NCBI GenBank assembly: GCA_025786725.1
Contig: JAHLTZ010000021.1
Location: forward strand, 186,001-250,000
DNA length: 64,000 nt
DNA from: Syncephalis fuscata
Taxonomy: Eukaryota > Zoopagomycota > Zoopagomycetes > Zoopagales > Piptocephalidaceae
Direction of reading: 5' to 3'
Both the position numbers and the translations under genes were made by a program. This document shows positions 48,988 to 60,148 of this stretch, one piece after another (within the stretch, counting starts at the first letter, position 1; the number at the start of each line of letters is the position of its first letter). A model generated the notes under the pieces. It made no database searches. It was not told the origin of the DNA and worked only from the letters and a program-made list of their open reading frames with translations.

Positions 48988-51059
48988 TTATGTACGTATT
49001 GGTATATCATCCGATGATATACTAATGCGTACATGAGATGATATAATACCCTGACTGTCGCCGTAATAACCATGTTGCTGTTTAACGCCCAGTATTGGTT
49101 TTGGCTCGTCGATTGTTGGTGTCAAGCCATGACTGATGGATAAAAGCGTATTATCCGTTTGATTAATTGTATTATCGCTTCTGCTGGTTATTGAGAAAGG
49201 AAAGCCCAATCGTGGTCGTCGTGGTTGCTGTTGTTGCTGTCCGCTACCGTTTAATGCTTGACCGGTTGAATTATTAGTGATTTGGGCAGTATGTGTATAA
49301 AATACCGATAATAAAGCAATATTTGAAATGGTAATTGCAAGATGTCCCGTTACAATACGAATTGCATCAGCTGCCACGCCATATCTCCAAATGTACGTGA
49401 TACGTAGACTTTCATTAACAAAATTAATCGAAGCACCAACAAGTGCAATGGCACACACATTGGATATCTAGTAACAACATAAGTATTTGTATTTATAAAG
49501 TATGGTACTATTTGCCAACTTACTAGTCCTAAAGCTTTGCGAGTATTTTTGCTAATATTTAATGTGTTACGCTTTAGCCAAAAGGTGAAGCCTAATAACA
49601 AGAGTGTTATAACAATAATAATAAATTAAAAGTATATTGTACCTACCGTAATAAGCGATAACGAGGATGGTGATTAATTGAACAAATACCATGGATGACA
49701 TGATATAGTTGATTATCTCTCGTGTTCGCTGTGAGTCCGAGATGGCAGTAACAACAGTGAAGATCAAAAGCCATATATTTGTCAGAGTTAGACCAAATAA
49801 AAGCCCAAATTTAACCATTTTAAGTACTAGACTATTTTTAATTTTTGCCAATACATCATGCCTATTGACGTGTTTGTTAATTAATCATTCTATTACAAAT
49901 GTTATTACTTGCCATAGCAAAAGCAATAATTGGAACCCAGTAACCTGCATAAATCCAATAATACGTAGTGCACAAACGTAGAATTGTGATGTTGTGCCCA
50001 TGGGTAAAGCAATTGAAAATACTATGGTAATAACGTTATAAATACTTGCATTAATTAAACTTGCTTCATTTCACTTACGTATAGCAGCAATAAAAGCAAA
50101 AATAAATATAGCAATACGCTGTTTTGACCGCTGTTGTCTAAACCTTAGTAGATAAACAAAGTTTGCTAATCCATATATAGCAAAGCATGCATTAATAACG
50201 GCTAAGATATAAATGAAGGCAAGATAGTAGTTTGAAAGAAAAACATCATTCCATGGGCCAGATTCTGTAGAATTGAAATTAGATAAATAAATATAAGTGG
50301 CATCGACTTACCTTGTTTTACTACAACTGAAATAGGACTATCGACTGTTGTATTTTTAGGCACTACATTCCAATAGTCTTCGATTGGCATAATAGCCATA
50401 TTTACAGGGGGTGCGCCTGCTGGGAAGATCAATTTACGCGAATAGTAATGAGTATGGTGAGGTGCACCAGGAACGGCATATTTATCTGGCGGGAGAAGAT
50501 AGAGTATTGCTGGTAGATTTATACCATCCTTGGCCAGCAAGGATTGACCAAAATCATAGGCAGCAATCCCAGCCTATAAATTATTGTTTGGTATAAAAGT
50601 TAGTTTATCACTTTTAGTACTGTATTATTAAATAAAATTACATACATGTGCTACAGTAATACAGCCGTTAGTGCGAGCATCCGCTGCATTAACAGTTATA
50701 ATAACGCTTTCCGTATAATTTGATGTTGTTCCATTTTGAGCAGTGGAATTATAGAGAAAATTAGGTAACGATGCGGGCACAAGTAATTTACACTTTGCAG
50801 TGCTATCAAATGTTGTTGGCAATAATAGTCCAGTAGCATAATAAGCTTTAACACGCACTTCATATGGATCTTGCGTTGGATAGCTGTAAGTATGACTATG
50901 GCTACTATTGTTAATGCTGCTGCTATTATTATTATTACTATTATTATTAATATTATTACTATGGACAATGTTAAAACTAACAAGTGCGACGGTGAATGGA
51001 AGGAACAATGCAAAAACAACACTTGTTATAAATACAGAGGCACAAAGACGAGATAGCAT
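48988..51059 (-). CDS. Multi-pass (seven-TM-type) membrane protein with glycosylated ectodomain
   Basis: The ATG at 51059 begins a signal peptide (LCASVFITSVVFALFLPF). An Asn/Ser-rich stretch and a domain with N-glycosylation sequons follow, then a protease-associated-like segment (TNGCITVAHV|AGIAAYDFGQ). The first three exons are 50646-51059, 50312-50573 and 50079-50264. Membrane spans follow: YYLAFIYILAVINACFAIYG, RIAIFIFAFIAAI, an ALPMG/YYWIYAGYWVPI region, LLFGLTLTNIWLLIFTVVT, FVQLITILVIAYYG and others. The tail is cytosolic, with a Gln run and Ser-rich C-terminus ending at 48988. At least one frame inconsistency lies near 49880-49930. An ectodomain plus about seven spans suggests a receptor-like protein; the ligand is unknown. 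Confidence 0.6.
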
Positions 51060-52287
51060 GGTAGAAGGAAGCGAGCAAAATGTAAACTACAAACGCCAGG
51101 CATGTAGTAAATGACTGAATTAGAAAAAATAAAGCGCTAGTAAACTAGATACATGGTATATAGGCAGAAAGCAGACCAGTATATAAATACGTCTATCATG
51201 TGGCAAACGGAGCCATTCGTTGCATGTGGCGTATCAACAAACAGGATTATAACACAGGCCGTGTTGTTTCCTATTAAAGAGTCTCGAGTAGCTCAAAGTC
51301 TTTTGAACGGCTGATTCTAGACGCAACTTTACTTTTAAAATGGACAATGCATACGACACTTTGTACCTTTTACACTCATGATGCTTGGTTAATAAATTTA
51401 TTTTACCGATTATTTGACTATACTAAATCCACTAGCCAATGTTTATGGCCAGTACTTTAGGCATGTTGGTGTGATTACAAGGAATTAAAAAAGAAACTGG
51501 CGCGGCATTGGCCACAAATAGACATCCGAATCAGTCATACTTCCGATACTTCCGATGGAATACATGATACCAGCTCACTGTAACAAAGTTACAAGCTACG
51601 ATAAGTTTTAAAAAACAGCAAAACAATAGTAAACGTTTCACTATTTTTGTGAGTAGCGTCGCTTGCTACAGTTACAAGATCAACAAGTAACATTTCAATG
51701 TTGTTAGCCAAAACGAGTAGTTGATTGTGCAAGCCACCTTGAGATATTAATGCAGTCCAGTAATAGTCGGTATCAATGATTTGCACAATCCTGCATGATG
51801 GCAATAGCATCATACAACTTTGGCCCGCCTTAGCACTAGCTGTATTATGTTCATGTGATCACTCACCATAACCTGTTTTATATACCGTCATCCGCCAATT
51901 TTAACTATTGTTTTGTTATGCAATGGCTCAACAATCATCAAGACATTAGGATTCGGCCGATTTAACAAGTATTGTTTCTAGCATAAATAATAAAGGCTTT
52001 GATGAATAAAAGCCATGATTAATGTAGTTACGTCATTTTTAAATTCCATAAACTATATGAACGGTAGACATGTGGCATTCTAGTGCCATGCGAGATGAAG
52101 GATGTAACCTTGGTCTGGACCATATATCCGAATAACACGTGTGCTATTGTTGGATTCGGAAAAACTGACCGAGTAATGGTTTGAATTCAATGGCTGACTG
52201 ATAAAGATTACTTAATGACACGTTAAATAAATGACCATCCGACTTTTTTATCTTTCCTCGCTGTTATCCATTGTTTTATTTGCAAAC
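51060..52287. other. Intergenic divergent region
   Basis: No supported gene is seen. The weak open frames at 51589-51813 are antisense AT-rich artefacts. The frame of the P450 extends up to an in-frame ATG at 52231, so 52231-52287 may be coding. Confidence 0.5.
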
Positions 52288-54424
52288 ATGACCTCATTTG
52301 CCGCTTCTTTGTTATCAAATGTATCTTTATGGGAAGTAGCTACAGTTGTTGGTCTACTATACGCTATACACAAGGTAAGCTAATGGTAGATAACATTTTG
52401 CTATTATTAAACAGCGACGGATTTAATATAGGTTGTTGAATATGAAATTCAAAGTCCATTATCTAAAATACCCGGTCCCAAGCCGTCTATACTGGCGGGC
52501 ATTGCCCTAAACCTGGAACAGCTTTTTTTCACCGAACGAGAAAATATTCTTGCCAAATACAAACGCTATGGTCCAATTATGCGCGCAGGTAATCATTGAC
52601 ATATAAAAGCCGATTAATGTTGGATTGATATTAAATATAATCTGTGTTTCCATTATGCTAGGACCAAATACGGTCTGGGTATCGAGTGCAGCATCGATCC
52701 GTAAAGTCCTTGGATCACATAATTATGCTAAAAGTCCCGACTATGGGGTGTTTGAGTTTGATGGCGAAAGTCTTTTTACAACAAGGTATTTAATGAATAT
52801 AAGTATTTATTTACTATATACGCATTTTAATTATTATTGCTAGAAATGTTGACTATCATCGAGTGCAGGTAAGAAACAGCTTTATGTTATATATTTTATT
52901 AAAATTGCCACTTATCCGATTATGAATAGAAACGATTGATGCTACCAAGTTATACGCCAAATTCACTTCGTGAACTCGAGCCACTTATCTACGAAAGTGG
53001 TCTATCTCAGCTTGTAAAGCGCATTTCCGAGCATGCCATTGCTGGAGAGAATATTGATATTATGCTATTGTTCAAGTACATGACATTTGTAAGTTATTTA
53101 TTAGATAAATATTGCTAGTTGTATTAATTTATCTTTAGGATGTTATCGGTAGAGTTGCTTTTGGCAAGTCATTTGAGTTGACACAAAGCAGAGAAAAACA
53201 ACATCCAATTATCGATTGGATGGAAACAGCGGGCAGTTTAGGCATTAAGGTAGTTACTACTCAAGTGATATTGACTTAATATTAAAACACAATAGAAACT
53301 GCTACTAGGCGCAGCTTATCATCCAATCTTTTTCCGTAACGAGGTAGAAGATTCGGAAAATTCTTAACGGTAGGCCAATACATATTAACAATTATTCATT
53401 AAATATTAAACTGCAATGTTTAGTTTGCAACAAAAGTGGTCGAACAAAGAAGAAAAGAAGGCGCTAATGGGCGCAACGACTCGCTACAACAGCTAATTGA
53501 AGCTGTTGACGAAGAGACTGGCGCCAGAATGACGGACGCTAATATCATTTCTCAAAGTATGATGTTAATGTAAGTTGCTATAAGTAGTCTAAATTAAATA
53601 TATTTACTTATATAATTGATGGTTTAAATCATTTAGGGGTGCTGGTACGGATACAACAGCTGCAACGCTTACATGGTAAGTAATTTCATTGTACCATCTG
53701 CTATTTACTTATTTATATTACTTACTAGGACAATACATCTATTGGTTGAACATCCTGAAATCACGCGCAAGCTTGTCGAAGAGATTAAATCAGTCTATCC
53801 TGATAAGCATATGAAAATGGAGTATGACGCTATTCAATCGCTGCCTATTTGGATGCTGTTTTACACGAATCAATGCGCATTCGACCAATTGCTACACATG
53901 GTATGCCTCGTATTGCTCCTAAAGAAGGTATTACTCTCGATGGCTATTTATACCAGGCGGAGTAAGTAATAACAACGATGTTGCAACATTTAATTAGCAT
54001 TATTACTGATTATTATTATCATCATTTTTTATTTTTATTAGACAACCATAATATGACTATTAGCGCACTTCAATTAACAGAAAGTGTATTCCCCGAACCT
54101 AACGCCTTCAATCCAGATCGTTGGATTGATTGTACACCTGAACAGCTTGCTGTAATGAAACAGCATTGGGTAGCATTCTCGGTTGGACCACGAGCATGTA
54201 TAGGCGCAGGTAAGCTACATAGCTATATTTCTTTTTATTGAATACTTGCCAATTTATTGATTATATTTATTAGCTTGGCTTGGATGGAACTCCGTATGAC
54301 CATTGTTGAATTACTACGCAACTTTAACTTTACAGCAGCACCAGGCAATGATATGACTCCTGTATTTGAATTTATTCTACGCCCAAAGGGTGGTAAATTT
54401 ATTGTGCAGCCTCAGTTAGTTTAA
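52288..54424 (+). CDS. Cytochrome P450 (ER-anchored, class II)
   Basis: This is a multi-exon gene. The N-terminal anchor is LWEVATVVGLLYAIHKVVEY followed by the proline hinge KIPGPKP. The C-helix region, I-helix AGTDTTAATLTW (from about 53642), K-helix ExxR (HESMRIRP, about 53866), FNPDRW and the heme loop FSVGPRACIG (Cys ligand near 54197) are all present. It should be a CPR-dependent monooxygenase; the substrate cannot be inferred. Frame breaks at 53341-53347, 53844-53845 (CC for CCC) and 54209-54210 (GG for GGG at the donor after the heme loop) are single missing bases. The segment around 53960-54045 also does not join cleanly. An in-frame ATG at 52231 would give a longer anchor. Confidence 0.85.
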
Positions 54425-54600
54425 ACTGAGAAGCTTAGTCAGCTCTTAATTATTCTTAGTACATAATAAATGGCGTATTACAATACTATTATTACAATAT
54501 AGTGTTTTCAATAAACATATCATTTATTTAAATTTTATTTAATTTGTTTTGTTTTTTTCTTTTATCATTGTCGATTCTTTATACTTTCTTTCTCTATTGT

Positions 54601-56475
54601 ATGTTACGTAGCTTGTTTAGCATAAAAATACGTCGACGTTACTGCCATCGTCTTAATTCCAACTATTTTCGTTTGGTTTTTTGTTCACCGTGGACGCTCG
54701 GTTATTATAGCACTTTAGATCATAGCGTTAATAATAACTTATCACGCTACTATCATACAGAAATAAAGACTATAATGACTACTCCGCGACCGTTAACAAA
54801 AGAACTCTTGTCCGATTGGACAAAAGAGGCACTTATTGAACATATACTTTCTCTTGAAAATAATGGCAGGTCAGTAGATAAAACAACGACTCTAATACCT
54901 ACCAAACGTCGCATATCAACAGATAACAGCGATGTGATTGACACGTCTATTACCGACACAATAATGATCGATACAACAACGACAACAACAGCTCCAGAAA
55001 CAACAAAAGATAAATCGTCAAAACGTCGTCAAAAAGAACCACGCGTATTTGATATGAGTAAATATGCTATGCGTCGTATTGCACTTAAAGTTTCATATTT
55101 TGGATGGGAATACTATGGATTTGCCGCACAAAATGTAGGTGGTCATGGTGGACTACAAACTGAAGCCAAATCGGAGGAAAATACAGTTACATCAACATCA
55201 AATGAACAAAAACAACAGCAGCAAAGAGAAGAAGTATTGCCTACAGTTGAAGGCCGATTGATTGATGCATTGATTGCTTGTCGACTAATTATTGATCCAC
55301 AAAGCAGCCGATATACTCGTTGTGGACGTACTGATCGTGGTGTCAGTGCAGCCGGCCAAGTTATTGCACTTGATGTACGATCAGCTTTACCGCAAAACTC
55401 GCCAGGAACATTGGATGAACAACGTAAAACAATAGCAAGTCTATCCAAGACAGATGAAGCACTACGCGATGCTAATAAGGAATTACCCTTTGCCGATTTA
55501 CTTAATCGCCAATTACCTGAAGATATTCGTATACTTGCATGGGCACCTGTACCAGATGACTTTGATGCACGTTTTAACTGCCAATGGCGTCATTATCGCT
55601 ATTATTTTAATGGCAAAAATTTAAATACACATCAAATGCAAGAAGCAGCCAATTTATTTGTTGGTACACAAGATTTCCGCAACTTTTGTCGTATTGATCC
55701 AAGTAAACCATCGCTATCCTTTGAACGTGAAGTACTTTCATGTCGTATTCTTGTATTAGATGATACAGCAACAACAACAACAAAAAGTGATCCATTTTAC
55801 GTACTTGATATGAAAGGTACAGCATTTTTATGGCATCAAGTACGTTGTATGATGGCCGTTCTATTACTAGTTGGCCAAGGACTCGAGACAGTAGATACAG
55901 TACGAGCACTACTTGATCCAAGTAAATGGCCACGCGGCCGTCCCACTTACGATATGGCCTCTGAGTTGCCACTCGTACTACATCACTGCGAATTTGATCA
56001 ACATGTATTAGGCGAATGGCGATATGCACCAGGCCCATTACAATTATCCGGCTATACACGTTTGGCCGATCAAATCGACGATCAATGGCGCCGTCTTTAT
56101 ACACAATGGCTTGTGTGCGATGCATTACGTGGACAATTAAAGCAGTCTATTCTACTTACAACGCCACCTGAGCAAGATGAGCATAATTGTTCGTGGCAAC
56201 ATTTGCAATCTATTAGAGATAGCATTGATAAAATACGTGCATTGTCGCTACCATCTTCAGAAATGCCAACAATAGGCGCAAATCTACTTAAAGCATTACA
56301 TCGTGTGGATCCACATCGACCTGATGTTTATCAAGGTGGCGGTGATTCAATACGCGGTCGTCGTTACGTACCATTATTAAATCGGCCGACTTGTGAGTCA
56401 TATGAAGAAAAACGACGTAAATACCTTGATAGACGATCTGCAACTGCAACAGCTACAACAACAACAACAAAATAA
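54601..56475 (+). CDS. DEG1: tRNA pseudouridine synthase, DEG1/PUS3 type (TruA family)
   Basis: This single-exon gene has 624 residues from ATG 54601 or 566 from ATG 54775. From 54775 the protein starts MTTPRPLTKELLSDWTKEAL, matching the usual N-terminal helix of PUS3. The TruA fold begins at RIALKVSYFGWEYYGFAAQN, broken by a Gln/Glu insert. The catalytic motif is CGRTDRGVSAAGQVIALDVRS (Asp in RTD). It continues with FDARFNCQWRHYRYYF, FRNFCRIDPSK and GTAFLWHQVRCMMAVLLLVGQG. Deg1/Pus3 makes pseudouridine 38/39 in tRNA anticodon stems. The 58-residue extension from 54601 is Arg/Ser-rich with no early acidic residues, like a mitochondrial presequence. Confidence 0.92.
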   Translation: MLRSLFSIKIRRRYCHRLNSNYFRLVFCSPWTLGYYSTLDHSVNNNLSRYYHTEIKTIMTTPRPLTKELLSDWTKEALIEHILSLENNGRSVDKTTTLIPTKRRISTDNSDVIDTSITDTIMIDTTTTTTAPETTKDKSSKRRQKEPRVFDMSKYAMRRIALKVSYFGWEYYGFAAQNVGGHGGLQTEAKSEENTVTSTSNEQKQQQQREEVLPTVEGRLIDALIACRLIIDPQSSRYTRCGRTDRGVSAAGQVIALDVRSALPQNSPGTLDEQRKTIASLSKTDEALRDANKELPFADLLNRQLPEDIRILAWAPVPDDFDARFNCQWRHYRYYFNGKNLNTHQMQEAANLFVGTQDFRNFCRIDPSKPSLSFEREVLSCRILVLDDTATTTTKSDPFYVLDMKGTAFLWHQVRCMMAVLLLVGQGLETVDTVRALLDPSKWPRGRPTYDMASELPLVLHHCEFDQHVLGEWRYAPGPLQLSGYTRLADQIDDQWRRLYTQWLVCDALRGQLKQSILLTTPPEQDEHNCSWQHLQSIRDSIDKIRALSLPSSEMPTIGANLLKALHRVDPHRPDVYQGGGDSIRGRRYVPLLNRPTCESYEEKRRKYLDRRSATATATTTTTK

Positions 56476-56597
56476 TAATTATATACTAACAAGATTTATA
56501 ATAAACATAAATTGATTAAACTATTTTATTCTTACGCGCACGAATAGACGATATATATAGTGTAGATTAGAAAATAGATAGAAATAACGAGAAAGAT

Positions 56598-58639
56598 TTA
56601 AGCTGTGGTAATTTCTTTTGGTGGTCCACGATACACCGATACAACAACAGCGCACCATAACACGCAAAGGAAGCGGAACCAGCGCCAAAGTGTAACAAGG
56701 AAACTACGCAATAAACCAAAGAAGCTACGGTCTTCAACTTTAAGCATGGCATGCTCACCACTGCCAAAGGTGGCTTGCCCAACAGCGCCCACAAGTTCAT
56801 CAAGCATAAATCCACCAAGTGGTGTGCCATCTGCACCGGCCCGTGCGGCACCAGCTAACGCATTAAATAGCGTATCAACACCGGTGGTACCCATTAATGG
56901 AACACCATCACCGCCATTCATGTAGCTGTTATGGCTATTATAGTCTAGTTGATCGCCTGGTTCGCCACCTTGCGTATCGGTAGTACCACGGAATAGTACA
57001 AGTTCAAACTCGTCCATTAATGAACGACCACGTTCAAATTCGTCCATCAGATTTTTGCCACGACGACGTAATCCTTCGGCAGTAAGATCAGGTGAACGTG
57101 CTTGTTGCATAGCTACTGGTGCCATGGCCGGTGAAAATTCACCACGGGCATAGCGTCGTTGTTCATCAAGTGCTCGCTCTAATTGCATCATATGTGCCGA
57201 TTGCTGTTCGTATTCTTCTTCAAGGTGTTGCTGTGTACGTAAACGTGATTCTAATTCCTGGTTACGTTGACGTGCTGTGCGCAATTCTTGTTGCGCATGA
57301 GCCAATCGCTCATTAACAATACGTTTAGTGGCCGCCAATGCTGCATGCGATGCTTCCAGGTCTTGTACTCGACGACGCAATGCCTTGCTATCCATTTCAT
57401 TCAAGTCAGCTGAGTTCAAATCGGATAATTCTGAATCGTCGCCATCTTCACCATCGGCACCGACACCGTTAGTAGTATGCGATCGACGCATCGATCGACC
57501 ACGACGGCCTTTCAGTGTACCTAGACCAGGTACAGTCGATTTACGCTCATTAAGTGTTTCTTCAAGTTCGACGATACGTTCATGTGCTCGATCCAATTCA
57601 CGCCGTGTTGATGCCAATTCTTGTTCGGCTTTTTTAGCACGTCGGGCCGATGCCTTACGTGCTTGCTCTGCTTCAACGTGCGATTGATCCAATCTTCCCT
57701 GTAACTCGGATATTTGTCGTTCTAAATCGGATATCAAATCGGATTCTTGTCGGCCTGTAGCCGGTGTACGTGCACCGAATGCCCGTCGTGGCGTTGGACG
57801 CACTGGACTGTGTGACCGGCTATACTCGCCACCACCACCGTCACCATTCATAGATACAACAATATCAATATTTGAAACGGCGTCGTCAACGGCCGATGCC
57901 GATGACATGGATGTAGTAGATATTTCTTCTTCAGTTAGCGGTGTTGTATCGTTATTCAACATACTAGTGTTGGCTGTAATACTAGATGTCATCATTGTGG
58001 CTGCAGTTACGGTATTCCCCGTTGCCGTACCATCATGGTCACTAAGACTAGATGAATAGTCTTGTACGCTAAGTAAGCTTGACATAAGATGATTTGATTG
58101 TGCTGTAGCATGCATAGGTGATATCGCTCTATCTTCGTCAAGTTCTGATACTGGTGTAATTGAAGGCGACCCAGCAATACTCATATGGGTACCAGTACGT
58201 CGTGGTGTAGTTGATCGTCTCGGTGTAGTTGATCGCCCAATGGATCGTTGACGAGCTTGTTTGCTAATTTCATTACAACGATGTTTTAATTCTCCATTTT
58301 CTGTCACTAAATTACGACCAATTTCCGCAGCCAGTGTCAATTCTATTATAATGTGTGGAGTGTGATTAGCACTATAATAAATGGACTGCTTGCTTTCTTT
58401 GTCCACCACTTACCTCGCTCTCTTTCACGTATTAAATAGTGAGATTCGGCCAATAGCCGGCGTAACTCGTCTCTATCCAAGCTTTCCCACTCGGAAGGCA
58501 GTAATAAAGGTGATGGCGGACAGACTAGTGAAGCCAGTAGTTCAGATGGATTCTTATTTGTAGTACTATCTCCGCTAGCCGTACTAGCACTCCTATCGGA
58601 ACACTGTTGTGCAGCGGTAGCTGTTTCAGTTGCCGTCAT
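56598..58639 (-). CDS. Tail-anchored coiled-coil protein with CC1-box-like motif
   Basis: Exons 58414-58639 and 56598-58342 join in frame to 656 residues. A polar N-terminus is followed by RDELRRLLAESHYLIRERER and LTLAAEIGRNLVTENGELK. The latter contains AAxxG in a predicted coiled coil, the dynein-light-intermediate-chain-binding CC1 box seen in BICD, HAP1/TRAK and Spindly adaptors. A Ser/Thr-rich linker, two long coiled coils (QISELQGRLDQSHVEAEQAR; AALAATKRIVNERLAHAQQ) and a Gly-rich segment follow. The protein ends in a C-terminal hydrophobic span (FLVTLWRWFRFLCVLWCAVV) with a short tail RGPPKEITTA. This suggests an adaptor that tethers a membrane to dynein. Family assignment is by motif only. 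Confidence 0.6.
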
Positions 58640-60148
58640 CTTTATGCTAATACTCTTTAAAAATACCAAGCAGGCTTGGTAAGTGCTACAACCACGTACA
58701 CGTATAAGCCAGTTGTATAGAAAACAAAAAATAAAGAAAGCTATTCACTTAGTCGACTGTCACAACTGGTGTTGACTTTTTGGACAGAATTCACACCAAT
58801 ACTAATCGTAGAAGAGAAAAGGGAGAGAAGCAGTAGAGGTAGAAGCCGTTGGAACCGCAGGTGCCACCGTAATAACAACTAAATAATGGCAACGGCAAGT
58901 AGAAAGCGGAAAAGGCAGGGTCAGGTGGTGTGGTGTGGATAAAGAAGAGAGGGAGAGGGAAGAGAGAGAGAAAAACAGTAACAAGAATACAGGTACAGTA
59001 TGGTTTAACCACACTTTAGCACTATTACCAACAGTAAATGGCCGTAGAAATAGGTCGATAAATAGATAGTAGATAGTAGATAGTAGATAAAGGTCTTCTT
59101 TATTAGCACATGGAATTGGCTTGTATATGGGTATATTTTAAAAGCACGTGCTGACCAGCATAGCGCATGTTGTTTCGTGATACATGAGTGCTATTTTTTG
59201 TTATATAATAAATTTATTGATCTAGCAATCTAGTAATTCGGGTAATTCGAGTAAATTTAGTAAATTTAATAGTCAATAGACTTTCAATGAAATTGTATAA
59301 TATTTATATATATTTGGGGTAGGAATTTAAAGACCGCTCCGTTTATAGATCGATTATAATTAGTATAGATTTATCAATTATTATTATTATATTTAAATCA
59401 TTAATATTATTTAATATAATCCAATGGAATAGTATTCAATACTGTGTGGGTATTATGCAATAAAGTAATATATGCAATACTCAATATATAAAAGTTACAA
59501 TTAGTGATGTTAAGGTTACAGTGCATACGGCACAATGATTGGAATAAGTAAAGTTTGTTAAAGTCTATAATAAATAGAATTTAACTAGTGTATGAAATAG
59601 AATGGAAATGGCATAAGTAAATAGTGGATATATGCGTACTGGATAATCAATCTATAATGATGAGTATTTTAAACTTTAATGTCATTCACCATCCACCATC
59701 ATGTTCAATAGAACGAATTTCTAGTTCAATTACGCGAATGTTTTTAATAATAAACAATATGACAAAAAGTCATTCTCCACAAAAACATCACTCATTATCA
59801 TAGAACGGGTTGTTAGTATATTGCAAGTATAATAAAACATTAAATATATTAGTATAACACATCCCCCCCCAATAACAAGTTCAGCTCAGAATAGCCGAAT
59901 GGTCGGCAATTTCGGTGTAAAAAGTCCCGGCGCCCCACACATATCTACTCAGTCTGTGCTCTTGCTCTTCTTCTTACTCTCGTCATCTACTGCTCACGCT
60001 CTTATTCTTCCTTATATCCATTTGTTTCCTGTTTTGTTGCTGCTTCCAGGGTTCTTGCCGTTCTTCTACTTTGAATATCTACATTACCACACAATAACAC
60101 ACGTGCTCACAGCGACTATTTGTTCATAGTCCATTTATTACTGTCGCC
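58640..60148. other. Intergenic divergent region
   Basis: Contains a GA/CT-rich strand (58800-58980), a 7-bp AGATAGT tandem run (59064-59087) and very AT-rich DNA. The 200 bases before 60149 are pyrimidine-rich, the likely LACS promoter or leader; a C9 run sits at 59864-59872. No gene called. Confidence 0.5.
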
